DNA from: Maniola hyperantus
Taxonomy: Eukaryota; Arthropoda; Insecta; Lepidoptera; Nymphalidae
Reading direction: 5' to 3'
NCBI RefSeq assembly: GCF_902806685.2
Contig: NC_048554.1
Location: 6,758,001-6,822,000, forward strand
DNA: 64,000 bases
Part shown: one piece after another, positions 34,930 to 45,830 of the stretch
How positions within the stretch are numbered: position 1 is the first letter of the stretch
Layout of the letters: every line of letters begins with the position of its first letter
Translations under genes and position numbers: made by a program
Notes under the pieces: model-generated
What the model was told of the DNA's origin: nothing
What the model saw: the letters and a program-made list of their open reading frames with translations, nothing else
The model's database searches: none

Positions 34930-35336
34930 ATATTTCCCTTTCCGCTCCAACTAAGCACTAAGCTTGTGCTAGGAGTAGGTACTGGGCAGTGGCGTGCAGG
35001 TCATAGAGGCATAAATGCACTGCTTACCCCAGTTGTAATAGCTCAATGCATATTTTTCATTATGACCTGCCAGTAAACAGGTTTCTAACTAACTTAATGC
35101 CTACCCTGGCTTCAAACACTGTGCACGCCACTCTACTGGGGTGGAACTTCGTGAGGTTTTTAGTCGGTAGGCGGACATAACCACTGTGCACCCCCGTGGC
35201 CGGTGGTATTCATGATGGATTTTCCTCAAGAGAAAAAAAAAGGAGTAGGTACGACAATAGGACAACGGGTGGGGTTTGACCGGCGACCTTTCGGATTTCA
35301 GTCCGCTCCTTTAACCGTTGAGCTATTGAGGCTCTA
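34930..35336 (-). mobile_element. SINE-D copy split by inserted DNA
   Basis: The body end (CCCTTTCCGCTCCAACTAAG to GGAGTAGGTAC, to about 34983) and the part carrying ACAACGGGTGGGGTTTGACC to TTGAGCTATTGAGGCTC (35240-35336) are separated by a second hAT-like MITE and extra sequence. GGAGTAGGTAC occurs on both sides of the interruption. Confidence 0.6.
34987..35133. mobile_element. hAT-like MITE, second copy, inverted
   Basis: Starts CAGTGGCGTGCAGGTCATAG and ends TGCACGCCACT. TACTGGG occurs on both sides, a likely but imperfect target duplication. The interior is the reverse of 34359-34523. Confidence 0.7.
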
Positions 35337-35364
35337 GTGAAAGTTTATTTTTGAATTTTATGTT

Positions 35365-35515
35365 GACAGGTGTCTCATCACTAACATTTAGTTCCTAGCA
35401 CGCTCACATGACATCACTGCTGCTATCAGCGCCAAAATGGCGAAAATCAAGCTTAAAAGAGGTCGGCAATCGTAAGACTGGCTACTACCTACTTGTACTA
35501 GTAGACATTAGTGTG
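35365..35515. repeat. Family H repeat, inverted copy
   Basis: CATCACTAACATTTAGTTCC, GCGCCAAAATGGCGAAAATC and GGTCGGCAATCG are the inverse of 18667-18840. Confidence 0.5.
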
Positions 35516-35544
35516 ATTACAAAACAATAGTTGACCGACCTCAT

Positions 35545-35982
35545 CGGATATAAAATAAAAGGAAAAGGTGACTGACTGACTGACTGATCTATCAACGCAC
35601 AGCTCAAACTACTGGACGGTTCGGGCTGAAATTTGGCATGCAGATAGCTATTCTGACGTAGGCATCCGCTAAGAAAGGATTTTTGAAAATTCAACCCCTA
35701 AAGAGGGTGAAATAGGGGTTTGAAATTTGTGTAGTCCACGCGAACGAAGTCGCAAGCATAAGCTAGTCGGATATAAAACAAAAGGAAAAGGTGACTGACT
35801 GATCTATCAACGCACAGCTCAAACTACTGGACGGATCGGGCTGAAATTTGGCATGCAGATAGCTATTATGACGTAGGCATCCGCTAAGAAAGGATTTTTG
35901 AAAATTCAACCCCTAAAGAGAGTGAAATAGGGGTTTGAAATTTGTGTAGTCCACGCGAACGAAGTCGCAAGCATAAGCTAGT
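35545..35982 (+). repeat. Tandem dimer of a ~215-223-bp repeat
   Basis: Units 35545-35767 and 35768-35982 are nearly identical. Each starts CGGATATAAAA, contains GACTGACTGATCTATCAACG and ends CGCAAGCATAAGCTAGT; a third unit start (CGGATATAAAAC) follows at once. The first unit has two extra GACT copies. The end resembles that of HelA. Confidence 0.8.
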
Positions 35983-36550
35983 CGGATATAAAACTACAGG
36001 AACACAAATTTAAACTTCCACATTAATTAATACTCGGGCTCATCCAAAGGCCATATTGAGTTCATATTAATTTACATAATATGGACCCATAATCTGACTA
36101 CCTAGTGTCGAAACTTCCGACAACTTGCAACAGACTTCTAATAAATACCAGACGGTTATTTTGGTTGTCAACTGTGTCAGTTGAATAACGATTTTATTAC
36201 GTAATGATCTTAATAAATACAAATAATCCCATGCGATGTCATAAACATTTGAAACATGTATATGAACGAATTAACATTGAAAATATTCAAAATGACCATT
36301 TAATTTTTATACAGACGTTTATTAAACCCATGTCGCATCATTAATCTGAATTAAATGATGTTAGTTTTTATTATTTCATATTTGGAATAGTGTAACTTGT
36401 TTGGGACATCTATCGTCTTCTACGATCGAATCGTTTAGATAACTCTGTATTGCATACACTTAAACAAGGAAACAATATATATGCAAGATAGAGGAAAAGC
36501 TACAAGAAGAGTGATAATATTATAAGGAAAAGTACAACACTATTATTTTG
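35983..36550. other. Gene-free stretch
   Basis: AT-rich; nothing supported beyond the start of a third tandem unit. Confidence 0.5.
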
Positions 36551-36709
36551 GTCCCCCCCACTAGATGGACGGACATCAGACGAGTCGCAGGGAGCCGCTG
36601 TATTCAGGCGGCGCAAGACCGTGGCATGTGGAAGTCCCTACAAGAGACCTACATATTATGTCCAGCAGTGTACGTCTATCGGTTGATGATGATGATGATG
36701 ATGATTATT
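36551..36709 (+). pseudogene. RTE-like LINE, 3' end of ORF2 plus (GAT)n tail
   Basis: In frame it reads PTRWTDIRRVAGSRCIQAAQ and DRGMWKSLQETYI, the C-terminal signature of RTE-type reverse transcriptase proteins, then TATCGGTTGATGATGATGAT. Everything upstream is missing, so the copy is dead on arrival. Confidence 0.75.
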
Positions 36710-37229
36710 TTGGGTTAAATTTAGCGCTTAGATAGGACTATCCATATTCACCACTATCCAAATAATAGTGTTTCCAAATCCAGTAACCAATAAGTTTTTT
36801 TTTAATAAAAATTGTGAGCAAACGAGCAAGCGACCTGATGAAAAGTGATTACCACCAGAAGTCTACAGTTATGATTTTAAAAGAACAAAACTGTATTTTG
36901 GATAGGAATTAGGATTTAGCGTTTACAATCCCTATACGAATAATAGTGATAGTAGATTATAATACCTATGTACCCAGTAAGTCTACAATTTTAAATTTTT
37001 CGTAGCTCCTAACATACATTGACCCCAAAACAATGTCGGATTCAATTAAACCAGTTAAATTATATCATTGGCTGCCATAATTCAATTACTCACCGCACGA
37101 CATGCTTCGTCTCGTCGCGCGTCGCTTGGTACAAAACCTAATATTTGAGATGTTTCTTTATGCCTCTTAGTCTTTATATTTATAAAAAGCGCTTATACGG
37201 ATGGGCTGTGAAATGTAACAGCCAGACAG
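36710..37229. other. Gene-free stretch
   Basis: AT-rich with a degraded repeat (CAAGCGACCTGATGAAAAGT) near 36828; no gene. Confidence 0.5.
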
Positions 37230-37720
37230 ACTCTTAGGCTGCAGTTAGGCGACGCGAAAATTTTCTTGCGGCGGCCACGCGGCAGCCGCTTGGCCGCCGC
37301 GGTCACGGATACGTTATTGGCAAATGTGAATTCTGTTATTTACAAAACGACTTTTAAGGCCCCGACAAAAGGACCCCGGATGGGTTCGAAACTAGTAGGG
37401 CTAACGTCGACTAAACACGTGAGTACAGCCGGGACAGATATTACTTAGAATGGAAATCACTCACGGTACCTAGTTTAAACGCTAAAATAACGACATTTAA
37501 ATTGCCAGGAATCACTTAACAATAGCAATGTAAAAAGTGGTTGTTTCTTTGCTTATTAAATTTAAAACATAGTTACTGCATAAATAAAGCGTATTTCGCG
37601 TTTTCAGCGCGTTTTCCAGACACTTGTAAGCTGCCGCGCGGAGACCGCGCGACGGCCGCATGGCCACTTTGCGATTGCGCGTTGTGTCGGCGCGAACAAA
37701 TTCGTATCAAATAAACGCGC
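37230..37720. mobile_element. GC-rich foldback interrupted by family I
   Basis: GC-rich arms at 37230-37310 (GGCCACGCGGCAGCCGCTTG) and 37605-37720 (GCCGCGCGGAGACCGCGCGA) flank AT-rich DNA. Within it, 37355-37490 is an inverted family I copy (GGACCCCGGATGGGTTCG, ACGTCGACTAAACACGTGAG). A nested insertion is the simplest reading. Confidence 0.5.
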
Positions 37721-38353
37721 CCTATATTAATTACCACTTTACGTCCATTAAATCAATGTTTACGTCCTATTCTAATTCTAGTTTCTGGAATATAGTAAAA
37801 TTATTATAACTTGGCATACTGTATCTAAGATAACTATTTATTAAACTTCTATTCCTGTAAACTGAAAATAAACAAACTTACTTCCGTGTTTACTGATCCT
37901 ATAAAGTATAAACTGTTACACTGAACAGTGTTCTTAAAATACAAGTAGTGGTCTGTTTTGTATTCTTAGCACATCTATTTTCACTACTTGTACCCTACAT
38001 GCGCTCAAACATGTGTCATAACCAAACCGGTCGAGCGAAGTAGGCACCGGCATAAAACACGCTGAATTGACAATAGACTATTAATGTAAATTTGCAGCAT
38101 TATCATTTAACACCCCAAGCTTCCTATTGTATAGCAACGTTGTCGCTTACAAAACCGCTGACGGCGCTCAGAGCGACACTTCTTTTTGGGTCACGGTAAA
38201 ATGCAATGACGAAAATGATGTACGTATGTAGGTACTTAAATTGTAAAAATAGCATCACATGGTATTCCTACCTAATGTCTGTGGATTTATAGATTTTTAA
38301 AAAACGCACCAAATTGAGTCCTCCTTTTTCGGAAGTCGGTTAAAAATAAAAAT

Positions 38354-38530
38354 CTTTGATTTTCTGGAATAAAAAGCAACCTATGTCCATCCCCGGGATG
38401 CAAACTAACTCTGCACATAATATTGTCAAAATTGATTAAGCGGATGGGTCGAGTTGTTATTCTAAGGGATGGGGTGTGAAAATATAAAAAAACAGGCAGA
38501 TAGATACATTTTCGTATCTACAGTATTATT
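38354..38530 (-). repeat. HelA-related copy
   Basis: ATCTTTGATTTTCTGGAATA, AAGCAACCTATGTCCATCCC and GGATGGGTCGAG; variant subfamily with GGCAGATAG near the end. Confidence 0.55.
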
Positions 38531-38589
38531 ATGGATTACTATGGAAAAATTGATTATTATCGTGTAAAGTGGCACCCGAAAGCGAAGTA

Positions 38590-38740
38590 TGGGTAGATTC
38601 CGCTACTGCATAAGTGACAATATCAAACGAGTCACAGGGAGCTGCAAGGCGCAAGTGGCACAAGACCTAAGTAAATCCGTACAAAAGCCCAAAGATTTGG
38701 TCTAGCAGTGGACGTTTAGGTATCGCTTGAAACGATTACG
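38590..38740 (+). pseudogene. RTE-like LINE 3' fragment, decayed
   Basis: GAGTCACAGGGAGCTGCAAG, GTGGCACAAGACC and TCTAGCAGTGGACGTTTAGG follow the same order as 36551-36709 with many changes. Confidence 0.55.
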
Positions 38741-39171
38741 ACTACGAAAGGTACCTAGGCATTATTTAGTCAAAATATCGTTACTTCTATTGCGAAAAGG
38801 AAACACGGTGTTAGACAAGACAAGAACTTACACCGGATATTTTTGTGTTCCAAGGTTGTACGGTACATTAAAATGTGGACCGCAGTTTTGTAAGCGTTCT
38901 TGTGAATATCTCAGGTTTCAACAACGTCAACAGTTGTTAAGCGTAATGAATTGAAGCTATGAAATGTTGCGGTCTTTCGCGATGATGAGGAAATTGCGAC
39001 AATACTTAAACAACATGAATATTTTCTTGCAAAGAAGGTAATTGGACATTCAGACACTAGGGTTTCGTAGTAATGAAATCTAAAAAAGTTTCCGTCTGTC
39101 TGTATATCACAACTATTATATTTAGAAACTATCAAAGCTGTAGATACCTTTAAATTAAATTATTTCTACTA

Positions 39172-39392
39172 ACTAGCTGACGCCCGCGACTTCGTACGCG
39201 TGGACTTTGGTTTTTATCCCGTGGAAACTCTTTGATTTTCCGGGATAAAAAGTAGCTTATGTCACTCTCCAGGTCTTTGACTATACCAATGCAAAAAATC
39301 ACGTCAATCCGTTGCTCCGTTGCGACGTGATTGAAGGACAAACCAACAAACTAATAAACCAACAAACAAACGCACTTTCGCATTTATAATAA
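39172..39392 (-). repeat. HelA repeat, full length
   Basis: ACTAGCTGACGCCCGCGACT to CTTTCGCATTTATAATAAGG, complete. Confidence 0.8.
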
Positions 39393-39625
39393 GGCTACTG
39401 ATACACAAGCGTAGTATATTATAGTAATTATTAGTTAACAACGTAAGGAAATTAATTCAACTGCAAGCTTTGTTTGTAAAACAAAAATTGCATTGAGATG
39501 AGCGCATGAGATTTTCTAATCAGCATAACTATGGAATGTAACCCTAGTTTAGGTATACGTGTGGTGTTACACATTGACAAGTTATTTTCCAAAAATAATC
39601 CCTACCCATATTATATCCGGATCCG

Positions 39626-39779
39626 CAACAGATTGACGTGATTTTTTGCATGGGTAATGGGTATAGTTAAAGACCTGGAGAGTAACATAAGCTACTTTTT
39701 ATCCCGGAAAATCAAAGAGTTCCCACAGGATTTTTAAAAACATAAATCCACGCGAACGAAGTCGCGGGCATCAGCTAGT
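39626..39779 (+). repeat. HelA repeat, 5'-truncated
   Basis: GCAACAGATTGACGTGATTT to GTCGCGGGCATCAGCTAGT. It is inverted with respect to the copy at 39172. Confidence 0.75.
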
Positions 39780-40028
39780 CCTCAATAAATACACGTATTG
39801 ATCTTTCTAAAGAATAATCTCTTTACGGAGACTACAATCGAAGCATTCCAAGCATCAATCTTACACCTATCACTTTGGCGAAGGCTGAGACGGTATTTAC
39901 GCAGGCAAGTATATGAGTAACAGCACTTAACCAGTTTACAGAAAATAGGTCGGTAGGTTTAATAAAGTGTTATTTGTGAGCGTATTATCCAATTTTCCAT
40001 TCTCGCTCTATTATAATATGAATGGAGC
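39780..40028. other. Gene-free stretch
   Basis: Nothing supported. Confidence 0.4.
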
Positions 40029-40209
40029 TTACGCTGGCGATACACGATCAATTTACCGTCAAGTTTGCAGCGGTCTTGAAGCGGCGTCTAGTAAAGCTGA
40101 CGGTGAATGGCTATCAGTTTACTGAACACCGTTTCAAGTCCGCTGTTTTGACGCTTAACTTGATCGTGTATAGCCAATGACTTTAAGTCATTGTGTATAG
40201 CCAGCGTAA
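40029..40209. mobile_element. Foldback MITE
   Basis: TTACGCTGGCGATACACGAT at the left; at the right the inverse is present twice, as ATCGTGTATAGCC and then GTGTATAGCCAGCGTAA. The right arm carries an internal duplication. Confidence 0.65.
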
Positions 40210-40841
40210 CAACTAACAATACAACGTCAAGGTGCGTGATGTAAAAAAGCTTTACCTACACACGCGATTCCTCTTTTGCGTATGGGTCTGAAGGATTTAC
40301 AACGGTTGAGGTGGTTAAATTATAGTGAACTGTACCACTGTACTAGGTAAGTTATTATTATATGTTAGAGAATTAGAGGTTCACTTAATTATTATTGTAG
40401 TACCTACTGTTCACACCAGAATCCGAGAATCATCATAGAACGTATTTTCACGATTATCGCGAAATCGGATAAGAAGTTCAAGATATTCTTAGTATAATCA
40501 CATCTGAACTCATTGTTCCGTTATAGAAAGCTTCATCCATCGATTTCTATTAGTTTTTGTTCTGGATATTGTATAAACATTAAATACGCGTTGATTAAAA
40601 CGAATGTCTAGAAAAACCATTCTACTTTTGGATGTTTATGACCTATTGAAAATATTCAATAAGTGAACTCTATTATTCACCATCCATTGTTTCGAACTTT
40701 AAATACACATCGTATTTAGGGTTCGCGATCAAAATTAATATTATAAACCTTATCGTGTCTTCAATTGGGAAGACCTAGAAAAAAACTATTCCACCCAATT
40801 CCCCGTGGTTGTCGTGAGTCGTGACACGACAACATAGAAAG
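40210..40841. other. Gene-free stretch
   Basis: Nothing supported. Confidence 0.45.
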
Positions 40842-41256
40842 AAACCGGCCAAGTGCGTCGTATTTTTTCGACATTTTGCACGATAATTCTAAAACTATGA
40901 TGAATAAAATAAATAAAAATCTGTTTTAGAATGTACAAGTGAAGATCTTTCATATGATACCCCACTTGATATAGTTATCTTACTTCGAAAATTGAAAATA
41001 CTAATTATTAGTTTATGACCACAATTTAATTTTTTTGTGTAATGTAACCACAAATTCACGGTTTTCAGATTTTTCCCCTAATGACAGCTATAAGACCTAC
41101 CTAGGTAGCTACCATGAAATTTGGCAGGTGTCAAATTTCATGATTCTAGGTCAACGGGAAGTACCCTGTAGGTTTCTTGACAGTCAGACGGACAGACAAC
41201 AAAGTGATCCTATAAGGGTGTTCCGTTTTTCCTTTTGAGGTACGGAACCCTAAAAA
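40842..41256. mobile_element. GTCY MITE
   Basis: Begins AACCGGCCAAGTGCG, contains ATGATACCCCACTTGATATA, TCATGATTCTAGGTCAACGG and a GACAGTCAGACGGACAGAC tract, and ends GGTACGGAACCCTAAAAA. MITEs carrying (GTCY)n tracts are described in Lepidoptera. Confidence 0.75.
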
Positions 41257-41275
41257 TAGCCTATTGTTGCATGGC

Positions 41276-41320
41276 ATGGCATGACATGTTGCATGTATGA
41301 CATGCAACATGTCATGCCAT
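41276..41320. repeat. Perfect 21-bp hairpin with 3-base loop
   Basis: ATGGCATGACATGTTGCATG(T), then ATG, then the exact inverse. It lies 20 bp beyond the end of the GTCY MITE at 40842-41256. Confidence 0.85.
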
Positions 41321-42159
41321 CAGACATAACATAAAGACCGAATGAAATGTTGCATGCCTTAAATTGGGATCTCATTAGAAGTTTTTCCTTATGTATTAAC
41401 TATTATGTGCTTAAGTGGGGTTAAATGTTGTTATTATGGTAAATTACCATAAAAGGATAGGTACTGTACAGTAGCCGGCAAGAAATATTGTACATCGACC
41501 TTTAAAATGAGATTTCAGATTGTAGAGCGTTGACTCTGTCACTCATGCCTATGTGATAAAAACGTCTACGGAACTCTATACATATTATGCAACTCACTTT
41601 TGTATTGCTAATGTTTTATCTTCTCTTAAGAATAGAGGTATGATCTGTAAGATATTGGCAAGTCATGATCTTAAATTTCAATGCATGGACATTTAAAGCC
41701 AATCTTCAATATTTGCTCTACTAACCTTATTGTGAGCTTTTGCGACGCTTATTTTGTATTCCATAATTAAATTAACTAGTTCAGTCTTGTTTGTAAAGAT
41801 AAGATTACGGTTAATCATAGTATCATGAATGTAGCTTATAAGATTAACGTGGGACACGTAAAGTCGATAAAAAGTTGGACGCTTTTAGACAGGATGCTCT
41901 ACAGAATTAAGTCGTTAATATTATAGCTTATAATCATTGATTTATTAAAAATCAATGCTTATAATGAAGTGTTTTCCTCAATTTACCCCTTAACGGTCCA
42001 TTATTTGCTGTCAGTTTTGTTACAGTCACTGCTGTGATCTGACGGATTAGGTGCTCCATTGAGTAGATAGGTACTCTAATTGTTACGAGATGTGGTCGAC
42101 GCGGATAACCAGCCTTCTAATATTATGACTGATGTTTGCATGATAAATGTATACTTAAT
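41321..42159. other. Gene-free stretch
   Basis: Nothing supported. Confidence 0.45.
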
Positions 42160-42245
42160 ACTATAAATGCGAAAGTGTGTCTGATTTGTTTCAGGGATTG
42201 TTACAAACCTATTCCACGCAACTAAGCCGCGGGCATCATCTAGTA
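42160..42245 (+). repeat. HelA copy with large internal deletion
   Basis: TATAAATGCGAAAGTGTGTC at the 5' end and GCCGCGGGCATCATCTAGT at the 3' end are only ~85 bp apart. Confidence 0.65.
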
Positions 42246-42504
42246 TTTGAATAATTCTTTGCTCCATCAGTCACTTCTTCAGTCAAAACTTGGTGAAAGC
42301 ATGAATCTAGGCTAAAAATCAAAGTTTAACTCGTACTTAAACTTTGACTCGAAAAGCTCTAAATCTCCAAAAGGGATTACGGTCGAAAGTATTTTGAAAG
42401 AGATTTAACTTACCTACCTATTCGACACGGCCATTACAAGTGCCACGATACTTTTTCTTTCATTTCTGTATAGGTAAAAAATGTTAATCCTCCAGCAGCC
42501 TCCT

Positions 42505-42727
42505 TAGGGTTCCGTACCCGAAGGGTACCACCGGGACCCTATTACTAAGCCTCCGCTGTCCGTGCGTCCGTCCGTTCGTCTGCCGGTTTTTTCTCGTGAA
42601 CAGTAATAGGTAGAGAGTTACAGAGTGTGTATTTCTATTGACGCTATAACAAGAATAAAAAATAAAAGTGTTATTTCTTGTACAATGGTACGGAACCCTT
42701 CGTGTCCAACTCGCAATTGACCTATTT
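42505..42727. mobile_element. E-type short MITE
   Basis: AGGGTTCCGTACCCGAAGGG, CGTCCGTCCGTTCGTCTG and TACGGAACCCTTCGTGTCC. Confidence 0.7.
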
Positions 42728-43133
42728 TTTATATTATGTATGTAAATCCTTTCACTTGTCCGGTAGCCGTATAAATAATTTTATTTCTGACACTAAAATT
42801 GTTTATGCCCTTCAATATGTCTACCTACTGAAAAGTGCCTGACTCATTACTCCGTCGCCACGACTCCCAAAGTCTCAGGGTAATGACACCACTTTCTCCA
42901 ATAAATAATTATTGCCCGATTTGGAAATAAACAGCGTCTTCGAGATTTTAGAAAATAAAAGTTATGTGGGATTAAAGACTGACTATTTATTAGATATCAT
43001 AGAGGATTTTTCAAGACTTTGATAAAGGGTAGAGTTCACTTTCTAGTCTCTTCATATTTAATGAGGCGAGATATTATCATGCTTTATAAATAAATTGGTG
43101 CGTAAGGCAAGAATTAGGTAAGTAATGGGCCTT

Positions 43134-43270
43134 TTTCGAGTTGTGCCACACATGACACAATTTATTCCGGCGCTTCACCTGCATGAGCCTTTAATGCTCA
43201 AGTGGAGGAAGCGCCGGGATAACCAACTTTCAGTGATGACATGTTATGTGTGGCACAATTGAACTTGAAA
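43134..43270. mobile_element. Nested foldback element
   Basis: The outer arms TTGTGCCACACATGACA and its inverse near 43235-43258 enclose an inner hairpin at 43167-43217 (CCGGCGCTTC ... GAAGCGCCGG). Confidence 0.7.
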
Positions 43271-44308
43271 TAGAAACTTAGTATTACTAAAAAGTAATTT
43301 CGTCACTCAGGCACTTTTTATTTCCATACACGGTAGTGTGTACAAACTACAAAGGAAGTATTGAATACAAATGAAGCAATAAAGCACAGGGACAAATAAA
43401 ATTTGATAGTGGAACAGCTTAAAGCTTATAATATTAAAGCCGTGCCTCATCACTATGCTGCATGATTGCGCGCGCGCATTAACCATGCGAGTGAGGTTCT
43501 GATGTCCGCAGCGGCACCATCGATTGTTTACAAACCTACCTTTATTTTATACCCATCGAACAAAAAACAAATACACAATTATGAAACTTATTACAACTGT
43601 AATAAAGTTGTCAATCCTATGCTTGATGTGTACGATTTTTCCGGTGGCCACACGGACCGACATCGATATGCCCATTTCAGGAGTTTTGTCACGCACTCTA
43701 GCATGCCAGTTTAGAAGGGGATATCGACTTTGACCGATGCTTATGACGTTAGAATAACTATGAATAGTGTAATTAAGTTATGAATACACAAGCCGAACAG
43801 ATTCCAGAAGAAAATATTAATATGTAATGCATCTCTATTGTTTGTTGAATTAGTATTAAATGAATGTCTTCGTTTCTCACGCTAAATCTAATCGATAGCT
43901 TTTCTTCTTTGCTTTATTATTTTCCTTAGACTTTGAGTTTGTAATTATCACAGATTACCGGAATAAAAGGGTGAGTACCAAATTTTAATTTACTCATAAG
44001 CGAGAACGGATTTTATACGCCATGTTTAAAGAACGTAACATATTTGATAGGCATTAATTAAGATTAAGATTAATTGACGAGCCTTATTATTTTGGGTTAA
44101 TTGAATTATGTTGTTGTTAATGAATGCATTTTAATATAGTAAAATTAAATTAATAAATTATTTTGCATGCCCACTCTATGGCAGATAAGCTACTGTACCC
44201 ATAAGTATAACATCTTTTGTATATCAATCTATGCAAATAAATAGAGGGGGTTAATGAAATGCATGTGTCACAAACTATTATTATAACCTCACGCAAACAC
44301 ATCAACGC
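43271..44308. other. Gene-free stretch with one signal-peptide-like short frame
   Basis: A 50-codon frame from 43581 begins MKLITTVIKLSILCLMCTIF, but no further support was found. The rest is AT-rich. Confidence 0.4.
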
Positions 44309-44632
44309 GACGACATTTTGCACGATAAATCAAAAACTTTTAGGCATAAAAATAAATAAAAATCTGTTTCAGAATGTACAGGCACCTACTAACAGCCCTT
44401 TCATATGATACCCCACTAGGTATAGTTAACTTACTTCGAAAATTGAAAATACGAATTATTTGTTCACGAACACATTTTAATTTTTTTTGTGATGTAACCA
44501 CAAATTCACGGTTTTCGGATTTTTTCCTTCACTTGTGCTATAAGACCAAGTACCCTAAAGGTCTTATTGACAGACACGACAGACGGACAATAAGACAACG
44601 TGATCCTATAAGGGGGTACAGAACCCTAAAAA
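44309..44632. mobile_element. GTCY MITE, partial
   Basis: From CGACATTTTGCACGATAAAT to GGTACAGAACCCTAAAAA, lacking the CCGGCCAAGTGC end. Confidence 0.7.
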
Positions 44633-44935
44633 CCAACAAACAAACACGTTTTCGCATTAAATAATGTGTAATGTATTATGTAGGTAATATTAACATATTA
44701 CCTACATAGCTCGTCGCTGCTTCAGCGTTGATAGAAGTAGACGAATAGCACTATAATAAAGCAGAGAAAAAAGTTCGGTAAAAATCATCGACTTATAATG
44801 TGTACGAGATATTACATAATATTATGGTGTTTTTAATATAATAGTCAATTGATAAGTACCGTTGGCTATAAAACATTGCTTGATATAGCTCATAACCTTT
44901 TAAAATAAAATGTTTTGAAATGTTTACTTATTTTT

Positions 44936-45370
44936 AGGGTTCCGTACCTCAAAAGGAAAAACGGAACCCTTATAGGATCACTTAGTTGTCTGTCTGTCTG
45001 TCCGTCTGTCTGTCAAGAAACCTACAGGGTACTTCCCGTTGACCTAGAATCATGAAATTTGGCAGGTAGGTAGATCTTATAGCTGACATTTGGGGAAAAA
45101 TCTGAAAACCGTGAATTTAGGGTTAGATCACACAAAAAAAATTAAATTGTGGTCATGAACTAATAATTAGTATTTTCAACTTTCGAAGTGAGTGACTATA
45201 TCAAGTGGGGTATCATATGAAAGGTCTTCACCTGTACATTCTAAAACTGATTTGTATTTATTTTTATGCATCATAGTTTTTGAATTATCGTGCAAAATGT
45301 CGAAAAAATACGACTGTAGTACGGAACCCTCATTGCGCGAGCCTGACTCGCACTTGGCCGGTTTTTTTTT
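44936..45370. mobile_element. GTCY MITE, complete
   Basis: AGGGTTCCGTACCTCAAAAG, then GTCTGTCTGTCTGTCCGTCT, the family interior and the end GACTCGCACTTGGCCGG. Opposite orientation to 40842-41256. Confidence 0.75.
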
Positions 45371-45581
45371 GTAAACTCTTGTTGGCAACTGTATGTCGTG
45401 TGTAATGTGTTAGTACGCGACACACGTGCGTTCCCCTCTACCGTATATTACTTAACACCTTCAAGAATACCCAATCATTTTTCTCTGTAACTGATAAGTA
45501 CGTAGATTTTATACCTGTGATTTTACGACTGATTTACCTTATGACATTTAAAACCTAATCGACTAAAATCAGCTACCCATG

Positions 45582-45830
45582 TTATAAATGCGAAAGTATG
45601 TTTGTCTGTTGGTTTATTGGTTTGTTAATTTCTTGGATTACTTTTATTCGTTGAGACGTGATTGAAGGACAAACCTTCAATCACGTCTGAACGAAGCAAC
45701 GGATCGACGTGATTTTTCGAGTATAGTTAAAGACCTGGAGAGTAACAAAGACTGGAAAATCAAAGAGTTCCCACAGGATATTTAAAGATCTAAATATACG
45801 CGGCCAAAGTCGCGGGCATCAATTAATAAT
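45582..45830 (+). repeat. Rearranged HelA copy with internal hairpin
   Basis: Starts TTATAAATGCGAAAGTATG and ends GTCGCGGGCATCAATT. At 45647-45695 the segment AGACGTGATTGAAGG is followed by 5 bases and its exact inverse, which no other copy shows. Confidence 0.7.
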
